Positions 41,592 to 46,906 of a DNA stretch of 46,906 nt are shown one piece after another (position 1 is the first letter of the stretch; each line of letters opens with the position of its first letter). Position numbers and translations under genes: made by a program. Under the pieces are notes generated by a model that saw only the letters and a list, made by a program, of their open reading frames with translations, ran no database searches and had not been told where the DNA came from. Origin of the DNA: JAUVKA01 sp964465145 (GTDB lineage Bacteria > Bacteroidota > Bacteroidia > Bacteroidales > UBA12481); the NCBI GenBank assembly GCA_964465145.1, contig CAYXJR010000030.1:1-46906 (forward strand), written 5' to 3'.

Positions 41592-42511
41592 AGAAAGAAC
41601 AAAATTGGGCTGTTATCCTAAATCCTACCGCGGGAAATGGTTTCGCCGGGAAGTTTGCTGATACTCTCAGGAAAAAGTTTGAGGATAATGGGATAGAAGC
41701 CGAATGGGCATTTACCGAGAGAAAGGGACATGCCTCAGATCTGGCACGGTCTTTCTCAGAACAGGGCTTCAAATATATCATTGGAGTTGGCGGCGACGGC
41801 ACGATGAACGAAATTGCTTCTCCTCTCATTGAAAATACAGAGGTTACACTTGGACTTATCCCTGCCGGTACTGGAAATGATTTCAACCAGATTCTTGGTT
41901 TCCCAGACCGTTTTGAAGATAAAGACTGGGAGATCTTTTTTAAAGCAGAAACACACCTGATGGACTCTGGTTATTGCAATTCAAAGCCTTTCCTTAATGG
42001 TTTGGGAATTGGATTCGATGCACAGGTGGCTGCTGCTAATTATGATGAAACAGGCGAGGTTAAAAAAGGAGGGAAGGACAAGTATCTCTGGCATATTTTG
42101 ACAATTCTTCTTTTTTTCAGGGAGAAAAAGATGATTATTACAACGAAGGAAGGAAAGAGGGAGACTGACTGTTTTATCAACACAGTATCTATTGGCAGGA
42201 GGTTTGCCGGGGGATTTTATCTCACACCTAAAGCAATTGCAGATGATGGTTTGCTGGATGTCTGCAATATAAGGAAACTCTCTATTTTGCGAAGGCTCAA
42301 GATATTGACCATGGTCCCAAAAGGTACCCATCTAAAGGATAGTAAGGTCAATTATTATCAGACAGATAAGATCTACCTTGAATTTCCGGAAAAGGTTCCA
42401 TTCCATGTGGATGGGGAATTGTTCTTTGCCCGTGAATTTGATATCAGCCTTAAACCGAAGGCAATAAAAATTATTTATAACCCTAATGGGAAACATTTCT
42501 TCAAAGTCTGA
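41588..42511 (+). CDS. Diacylglycerol kinase-family lipid kinase
   Basis: Protein of 307 residues of the DgkB/YegS/BmrU type, phosphorylating diacylglycerol or a related lipid with ATP. The catalytic domain motifs are VGGDGTMNEIASPL and PAGTGNDFNQIL; the second domain has NGLGIGFDAQVAA and GRRFAGGFYLTPKA, with VPFHVDGELF near the C-terminus. Length and domain order are normal. Its start overlaps the acyltransferase stop (ATGA) and its end overlaps the HAD gene by 26 nt. The lipid substrate cannot be read from the sequence. Confidence 0.92.
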   Translation: MKKEQNWAVILNPTAGNGFAGKFADTLRKKFEDNGIEAEWAFTERKGHASDLARSFSEQGFKYIIGVGGDGTMNEIASPLIENTEVTLGLIPAGTGNDFNQILGFPDRFEDKDWEIFFKAETHLMDSGYCNSKPFLNGLGIGFDAQVAAANYDETGEVKKGGKDKYLWHILTILLFFREKKMIITTKEGKRETDCFINTVSIGRRFAGGFYLTPKAIADDGLLDVCNIRKLSILRRLKILTMVPKGTHLKDSKVNYYQTDKIYLEFPEKVPFHVDGELFFAREFDISLKPKAIKIIYNPNGKHFFKV

Positions 42512-43169
42512 AGCAAAAAAGAGCTATGTTGTTTTTTTTGATCTGGACGATACCTTGTTAAATGTCAACAGCGGTAAAGTCCTTGTTGGAGAAGCTTATC
42601 GCAGGAGACTTATGCGAAAAAGGGATCTCCTCTTAGGTATTTACCTATCAATCCTTTACAAATTGAACCTGGCCCATTCTACCAAGGTCATTATTAAGAT
42701 GGCCTATTGGCTCAAAGGAGTAAAGGAGGACAAAATTATGAATTTGTCAGAGGTAATTTGTGATAAGTTCCTTTTCGAAGAGATAAGCAGGAGTATGATT
42801 AAAGAGGTGGAGATCCATAGAGAGCAAAACGCAAGATTGGTTTTGCTGTCTGCAGCCTTGCCATATATCTGTGTGCCTATTGCTAAATTCCTGCGCCTGG
42901 ATGATGTGATCTGTTCTTTACTTCAGGTTGAAGAAGGGAAATTTACCGGATTACCAAAGGGCCGGTTGGTTTTTGGTGCCGAAAAAAAGGTTCGCATAGA
43001 GGCATATTGTCAACATTATGGATTGGCTCTGGAGCAGGCTTTTTGTTATGCCGACTCTTTTTCTGATTTACCGGTTCTCGAAATAGTAGGGAATGCAGTC
43101 TGTGTGAGGCCCGACCGGAGGCTTGGCAGGATAGCTCGAAAGCGGGGGTGGAGGGTTATGAATGGTTAA
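42486..43169 (+). CDS. HAD-IB family phosphatase
   Basis: Phosphatase of 227 residues of the HAD superfamily, subfamily IB (SerB-like). Motif I is VVFFDLDDTLL with the nucleophile and acid/base Asp pair, motif II is the Ser in LVLLSAALPY, the motif III Lys is in FGAEKKVRIEAY, and motif IV is CYADSFSDLPVLE. The helical cap is after motif I. Together with an acyltransferase and a lipid kinase it probably dephosphorylates a phospholipid intermediate (for example phosphatidate or phosphatidylglycerophosphate); this is inferred from position only. The last codons (MNG, TAA) already belong to a 7-bp tandem array. Confidence 0.85.
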   Translation: MGNISSKSEAKKSYVVFFDLDDTLLNVNSGKVLVGEAYRRRLMRKRDLLLGIYLSILYKLNLAHSTKVIIKMAYWLKGVKEDKIMNLSEVICDKFLFEEISRSMIKEVEIHREQNARLVLLSAALPYICVPIAKFLRLDDVICSLLQVEEGKFTGLPKGRLVFGAEKKVRIEAYCQHYGLALEQAFCYADSFSDLPVLEIVGNAVCVRPDRRLGRIARKRGWRVMNG

Positions 43170-43200
43170 TGGTTAATTATGAATTATGAATTATGAATTT
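43162..43200. repeat. 7-bp tandem array overlapping the HAD gene stop codon
   Basis: ATGGTTA twice, ATTATGA three times, then ATTT. The TAA stop (43167-43169) lies across the first two units. Confidence 0.8.
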
Positions 43201-43302
43201 GGGGAGATTTTCAAAAACCGGATTTTTAAAGAAAGGGTAATTCCTGTGAAGGAGGAATCCAGTAGCGTGCCAGTTCAGAAACAATCAAAAATATTATGAA
43301 TA

Positions 43303-43740
43303 ATGAAGACACTGCAATTATTCTCAATCCTTTCATTTTTAGTTATATGCACCTCGTGTTCACTAACCAATCCACAAGATAATAAAAAAGCCATTATCAC
43401 TTCAATGCAACAATCCCAGGATTATTGGAATAAAGGTGATCTTGATAGGTTTATGCATAATTACTGGCATTCTGATTCCCTGAAGTTCATTGGGAAAACT
43501 GGAATAACCTATGGCTGGCAGGCTTCACTCGACCGGTACCTCCGGAGTTACCCTGATAAATCCAGTCGTGGAACTCTTAGTTTTGATTTTCTTCATCTTG
43601 ACCAGCTGGATAAAGATCACTATTTCCAGGTTGGAAAGTACACTCTTTATCGCGAGACCGACACACTATCCGGTCATTTTACACTCATATGGGAAAAGAT
43701 TAACGGGGAGTGGAAGATCATAGCGGATCACAGCAGCTAA
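43303..43740 (+). CDS. SnoaL/DUF4440-like NTF2-fold lipoprotein
   Basis: Protein of 145 residues with a lipoprotein signal (FLVICTSC). The mature part is a single NTF2-like domain: helix IITSMQQSQDYWNKGDLDRFMHNYW, strand block GWQASLDRYLRSYP, and the terminal strands HFTLIWEKINGEWKIIADHSS that mark the DUF4440/SnoaL group. Such domains bind small ligands or act as isomerase/hydrolase scaffolds; no activity is assigned. Its end overlaps the end of the convergent FAD oxidoreductase gene by 23 nt. Confidence 0.75.
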   Translation: MKTLQLFSILSFLVICTSCSLTNPQDNKKAIITSMQQSQDYWNKGDLDRFMHNYWHSDSLKFIGKTGITYGWQASLDRYLRSYPDKSSRGTLSFDFLHLDQLDKDHYFQVGKYTLYRETDTLSGHFTLIWEKINGEWKIIADHSS

Positions 43741-45352
43741 TCACCTGCCCTTCATTCAACAAGCGTTCTTTCAGTATTGCATAATCAATATCCTGCACGG
43801 CAGTTTTCTCTTCTATGGCAAGGCAGGCGGCATTGGCGGCCGACTGGCCAAGGATCATAAAAACGGGCTCCATCCTGATAGATCCATAGGCAATGTGGGA
43901 AGAGGAAAGGCAGACGGGAACGAGCAGGTTTTGAACTTCGTCTTTCTTTGGTACAATTGCTGAATAGCTGATCGGGTAGGGGCCTCCAGGACTGATCTCT
44001 ACATCACCCTCGTTACGGGCGAATCCATTCTCATCCACATAGCGTTGTACATTGTGCGAATCCATATTGTAGGATCCCATACCGATAGGTTGGGGGGTTG
44101 GGATTTTTCCCCTGAGATGGTTTTCGTTCATCACAAAATCACTAACCATTCGTCGGGATTCGCGGACGTATATCTGGTGCGGCCAATTGTCATTGTCGAG
44201 AAATTCATCTTTAGCAAGGCCCCATTTACTCATTTCTATTCGTACATCTTCAGGCACCCTGGGGTCATTCGCCATGAACCACATCAGTCCTTTTTGGTAA
44301 AGCTCATGTTCCTTTATTATTTCCGCTCGATATTCATATGAGGCCTCAGGGTAGGCATAATTCATCCCGATATTATCAGTCGAGAAAGCTCCATGATTGT
44401 TGGTGTCGGTCTTATTATTGGGAATCATATCGAACTTCCAGAAAATCTTCCGCCATCCCAGATCCAGGTAGCGGGCCAGCAGTTCATACTGGAGAGGATC
44501 ATATCCTTCCGGCTTTGGAAATCGAACCTTATTCTCCTCAACAGTTGTCAAACACATTCTGAAGCAATAGGCCTGAATCCTGAGATCACCAGATCCTTCC
44601 TGTCCCGGCCCCTCATTATGAATTCCGGGAAGCAGCCCACTCGAGGGATCCCCGGGAACAAGATATGGATCCACGTCAAATTCAAACTGATGTGAACGGG
44701 CATGTTTAGTATTTACCCCGTTAAGTGTTTCTCCATATTGGGCATTAGACTCGCGACCTGTAGTATAACTAACTCCAGCCGCAGCCATCAGGTCTCCTTC
44801 ATAGCTTGCATCGATAAACTGCCTGCCCCGGAATACTTCTCCATTAGTCATGGTGATTGACTTTATCCTGTCATCTTTCATTTCAACGCCAGACTCACGG
44901 TCAAGCCAATGATCACGGTAGACAGGGATTCTGTTTTCATCCACCAAATCTTCAAAAACCTTTTCTGCCACATGTGGTTCAAACACCCATACGGCATCAT
45001 TTTCGGGTTTGTAGTATTTACATTCCTCATCTGTTTCAAAAGTCCAGCTGTCCTCCTGGTCATAAACTCCTTTGATCCTTTGATAAACCTCTCTTGCAAT
45101 TCCCCCAATGACTTTCTTATTCCCTGAATCTGTCCATCCTAATCCGCTGGATGAAAGACCACCAAGGTGTATGTCTGGCCCCACAACAATGACTGAATGA
45201 CCAAGACGAACAGCTTCAACAGCTGCAGCGACTCCTGCGGAGGTGCCACCATAAACGATAAGATCGGCTTTGTGGATTTTACTAGTGCTGCAGGAGAATA
45301 ATGCGCTTATCAGTAGTATAATTAGAATGAAAGTAATTTTGGAAGTTTTCAT
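43718..45352 (-). CDS. FAD-dependent oxidoreductase (FAD_oxidored family), lipoprotein
   Basis: Protein of 544 residues. The start is the ATG at 45352, giving a lipoprotein signal (LLISALFSC). The FAD-binding Rossmann motif is LIVYGGTSAGVAAAVEAVRLGHSVIVVG, followed by HLGGLSSSGLGWTD, RQFIDASYEGDLMAAAGVSY and near the end HIAYGSIRMEPVFMILGQSAANAACLA, the family blocks of PF12831 proteins seen in polysaccharide-degrading bacteria. The substrate is unknown; surface location and family suggest oxidation of a sugar or other extracellular compound. An exact -7 element and an upstream terminator mark it as a separate transcription unit. Confidence 0.88.
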   Translation of the reverse strand: MKTSKITFILIILLISALFSCSTSKIHKADLIVYGGTSAGVAAAVEAVRLGHSVIVVGPDIHLGGLSSSGLGWTDSGNKKVIGGIAREVYQRIKGVYDQEDSWTFETDEECKYYKPENDAVWVFEPHVAEKVFEDLVDENRIPVYRDHWLDRESGVEMKDDRIKSITMTNGEVFRGRQFIDASYEGDLMAAAGVSYTTGRESNAQYGETLNGVNTKHARSHQFEFDVDPYLVPGDPSSGLLPGIHNEGPGQEGSGDLRIQAYCFRMCLTTVEENKVRFPKPEGYDPLQYELLARYLDLGWRKIFWKFDMIPNNKTDTNNHGAFSTDNIGMNYAYPEASYEYRAEIIKEHELYQKGLMWFMANDPRVPEDVRIEMSKWGLAKDEFLDNDNWPHQIYVRESRRMVSDFVMNENHLRGKIPTPQPIGMGSYNMDSHNVQRYVDENGFARNEGDVEISPGGPYPISYSAIVPKKDEVQNLLVPVCLSSSHIAYGSIRMEPVFMILGQSAANAACLAIEEKTAVQDIDYAILKERLLNEGQVISCCDPL

Positions 45353-45370
45353 GTTACTTGGCTTATAAAG

Positions 45371-45378
45371 CAAAGATA
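45371..45378 (-). promoter_or_regulatory. -7 promoter element of the FAD oxidoreductase
   Basis: TATCTTTG on the minus strand matches TAnnTTTG and lies 18 nt before the ATG, directly after the upstream terminator. No -33 TTG was seen at the right distance. Confidence 0.4.
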
Positions 45379-45379
45379 G

Positions 45380-45411
45380 AAAAACCTGACAGGAGCATAC
45401 CTGTCAGGTTT
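45380..45411 (-). terminator. Terminator of the XRE-LytTR operon
   Basis: The perfect 11-bp stem AAACCTGACAG/CTGTCAGGTTT has an 8-nt loop; on the minus strand the stem runs into TTTTTC. It lies 8 nt after the LytTR stop codon. Confidence 0.88.
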
Positions 45412-45419
45412 AAAACTAC

Positions 45420-46106
45420 CTATCCAAGAAATTCAAAAAAAGCCTCCTTATACAAGGGCCCAATTGCTATTTGAGCACCTGGTAGAAAAATCTGGTTGTT
45501 TTCAATACGCTCAATTTGCTCTATATTAACTACATAGGAATTATGGACCCGAAGAAACGAGCCAGAAGGCAATAGTTCAATTATCTGGTTCAAGGTCATA
45601 CGTGTATTGACCTTACCGGATTGAGTGAACACATTTAGATAATTGCCATCGCTTTGGATGTACTGGATTTCTTTGAAAACAACTTTGACCTGTTTATATC
45701 CGTCCTTAAGGAAGAGATATTTATTAAGAATTCCGTTTTTCTCATCCCCATTGTTCATCACTTTTCTCACCTTCATTATTGCCTTTGCAAATCGATCAAA
45801 TTCTATTGGCTTCAGGAGATAGTCCACAGCCTCGTAATCGTAACTATCAAGGGCATATTCAGAATAGGCAGTTGCAAAGATCACATGTGGACGAACATTT
45901 AGTTGATCAAGAAGCTGAAGTCCGTTCAACCCAGGCATATTGATGTCCAGGAGGAGCAGATCAACCGGATTGGCCTTCAGGAAATCCCTTGCCTTAAAAG
46001 GATCGGTGAACAGGCCCAACATCTTCAGTTCCGGCATTTTGGCGGCATGTATCTCTATAACGTCCAGGGCGCGGGGTTCATCATCGACTGCGATGCAGGT
46101 GATCAT
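45420..46106 (-). CDS. LytTR-family response regulator
   Basis: Protein of 228 residues: an N-terminal receiver domain (acidic pocket IAVDDEP, phospho-acceptor Asp in LLLLDINMPGLNG, conserved Thr/Ala in IFATAYSEYAL, Lys in YLLKPIEF) and a C-terminal LytTR DNA-binding domain (IQYIQSDGNYLNVFT, SFLRVHNSYVVNIEQIERI). It is a transcription factor activated by a LytS-type kinase. No kinase lies next to it; a LytS-type kinase without its own regulator sits at 2585-5731. It follows an XRE regulator by 13 nt on the same strand and is closed by a strong terminator. Confidence 0.95.
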   Translation of the reverse strand: MITCIAVDDEPRALDVIEIHAAKMPELKMLGLFTDPFKARDFLKANPVDLLLLDINMPGLNGLQLLDQLNVRPHVIFATAYSEYALDSYDYEAVDYLLKPIEFDRFAKAIMKVRKVMNNGDEKNGILNKYLFLKDGYKQVKVVFKEIQYIQSDGNYLNVFTQSGKVNTRMTLNQIIELLPSGSFLRVHNSYVVNIEQIERIENNQIFLPGAQIAIGPLYKEAFFEFLG

Positions 46107-46115
46107 TTGGAGGGA

Positions 46116-46143
46116 ATTGTTAATTGTTAATGGTTAATTGTAA
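46116..46143. repeat. 7-bp tandem array inside the 3' end of the XRE gene
   Basis: ATTGTTA twice, ATGGTTA, ATTGTAA. Read on the minus strand the array encodes the last residues of the XRE protein (TINN) and contains its TAA stop (46122-46120). Confidence 0.75.
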
Positions 46144-46407
46144 GCTTAATTTTAATGCATTAGCTATGAGTATAAGGTTTGAAAGTCGAATATCTTCGCC
46201 GTTTTCAATTCGTGAGATATAGGGACGCTTCTTCCCGACAAGTTCAGCTAATTCATTTTGACTCATTTTCAGCGCTTTTCTCCTGCTTCTGATTATTTCC
46301 CCGAAATAATAGGAGAAAGCCTCATCCCTAAATTTCTCACGGGATTCTGTACCCCGTTTTCCGTACCGCTTTTCTATAAGCTCCGTTGCATTAATTGACT
46401 TTCTCAT
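46120..46407 (-). CDS. XRE-family HTH regulator (HigA-like, without toxin)
   Basis: Protein of 95 residues from the ATG at 46407 (MRKSINATELIEKRYG). A helix-turn-helix of the XRE/HigA type follows an N-terminal helical extension: IRSRRKALKMSQNELAELVGKKRPYISRIENGED, with the usual LIANALKLSL after it. HigA-like antitoxins of Bacteroidota have this size and layout, but no RelE/HigB-type toxin gene lies next to it, and the spacer to the upstream gene is too short for one. It is the first gene of a unit with the LytTR regulator and has a palindrome over its own promoter, so autoregulation is likely. Confidence 0.88.
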   Translation of the reverse strand: MRKSINATELIEKRYGKRGTESREKFRDEAFSYYFGEIIRSRRKALKMSQNELAELVGKKRPYISRIENGEDIRLSNLILIANALKLSLQLTINN

Positions 46408-46423
46408 GATATTTCCCACGACG

Positions 46424-46454
46424 CAAATGTAACGAATAAGTTACATGTCTGCAA
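46424..46454 (-). promoter_or_regulatory. Promoter and operator of the XRE-LytTR operon
   Basis: On the minus strand TTG (46454-46452), 20 nt, then TACATTTG (46431-46424), an exact match to the Bacteroidota promoter pattern. A palindrome ATGTAAC-N6-GTTACAT (46427-46446) lies between the two boxes and covers part of the -7 element, the classic position of a repressor site. Confidence 0.65.
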
Positions 46455-46559
46455 ACTCGTTCGTTATATTTTTGTTCATTTAGTGTATATGGTTTGAAGG
46501 TAAGGATTTGTTAATAAGATTCTCTACTACAATAAAGCCTGAATAGCCTTGATAATATA

Positions 46560-46906
46560 TTATTTAAGTTTGACGATTTGGATTACTGGATTACTTTCTT
46601 CATCAATCCGGTCTAAAACCTTTATTAGTTTGTTCTGCTGGACAGGAAATTTGGATTTGAACTTCCTGATATTATTTTTTTCGCAAGACTCAATTAAATC
46701 AATAGCATTGTAATATGTTACCAGTTCATCTGGTGCCGTCGATATTTTAGGCCAGAATTTCATGCTGCCATCAAAATCATTGAGGAATCCAAAGTTTCCC
46801 CAATTTCCTGACAGGTTTATCAATCCCCCTTCATTTTTGCTTTGTAGGAATGCAAAAGGCTTATTCTGGTAATGATACTTTATAAAGAATTGATTCTGAG
46901 TTTCAA
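46560..46906 (-). CDS. 6-bladed beta-propeller protein, C-terminal part
   Basis: The frame is open from the right edge (no start in the window) to a stop at 46560, about 114 residues. The segments FFIKYHYQNKPFAFLQS, GNFGFLNDFDGSMKFWPK and ELVTYYNAIDLIES are the usual last blade and C-terminal blocks of the lipoprotein-type 6-bladed propeller proteins (BF3164-like) of Bacteroidota. Its 3' side, 46420-46559, contains the XRE promoter and no other gene. Confidence 0.65.
   Translation of the reverse strand, partial: ETQNQFFIKYHYQNKPFAFLQSKNEGGLINLSGNWGNFGFLNDFDGSMKFWPKISTAPDELVTYYNAIDLIESCEKNNIRKFKSKFPVQQNKLIKVLDRIDEESNPVIQIVKLK

Noticed and set aside
46120..46559. HigBA toxin-antitoxin system
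   Set aside because: The XRE protein is HigA-like, but no toxin ORF lies on either side: upstream is the promoter and the end of a propeller protein, downstream the LytTR regulator.

Overview
The window looks like a chromosomal segment of a Bacteroidota (Bacteroidetes) bacterium, probably a free-living Bacteroidales/Marinilabiliales-type organism. This is inferred from a type IX secretion (T9SS) sorting tail, FISUMP, 6-bladed-propeller and VPS10/sortilin-like secreted proteins, LytS/LytTR two-component proteins, the near absence of Shine-Dalgarno sites, and several promoters matching the Bacteroidota pattern (TTG, about 19-20 nt, TAnnTTTG). No rRNA, tRNA, IS element or CRISPR array was recognised.

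Layout. 1-5731 (minus): a propeller-type LytS-family sensor kinase followed 12 nt later by a very large secreted protein that runs off the left edge. 5888-7715 (plus): an ADP-dependent glucokinase/phosphofructokinase-family protein, then an mscL gene that has lost its N-terminus. 7921-12456: a Spy/CpxP-like protein, an aldehyde dehydrogenase, a T9SS-secreted protein and a cold-shock protein, separated by clear terminators. 12587-13357: a predicted exported or outer-membrane protein.

13492-18997 is the most interesting block: five tightly overlapping genes forming an ole-type (long-chain olefin or beta-lactone) pathway in the order alpha/beta-hydrolase (OleB position), OleA, a second OleA-like protein, OleC, OleD. 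The second OleA-like protein has lost the Cys-His-Asn triad but keeps a Glu at the position used by the partner subunit. This predicts a heterodimeric acyl-CoA condensing enzyme of the kind described for lipstatin LstA/LstB, here combined with a complete B-C-D set.

19134-29884: a LETM1-like protein, typA/bipA, a cell-wall amidase, a coupled pair of secreted haem proteins (a beta-propeller/dihaem peroxidase-type protein and an HzsA-like protein), and a sortilin-like propeller. 30134-39741 combines an intact His-rich protein plus a three-gene RND heavy-metal efflux operon with a zone of decay: an esterase with an internal deletion, a FISUMP lipoprotein with one nonsense codon, a phospholipase-C-like gene with several lesions, and an isolated T9SS tail. 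39760-46906: a small exported protein, a membrane protein, a lipid-metabolism operon (PlsC-like acyltransferase, DAG-kinase-like lipid kinase, HAD-IB phosphatase), a SnoaL-like lipoprotein, an FAD oxidoreductase, an XRE-LytTR regulator pair with a visible operator, and the C-terminus of a 6-bladed propeller protein.

A pattern that cuts across genes: many spacers contain degenerate short tandem arrays with a 7-10 bp period. Each has a different unit, and several begin right at, or include, the stop codon of the preceding gene.
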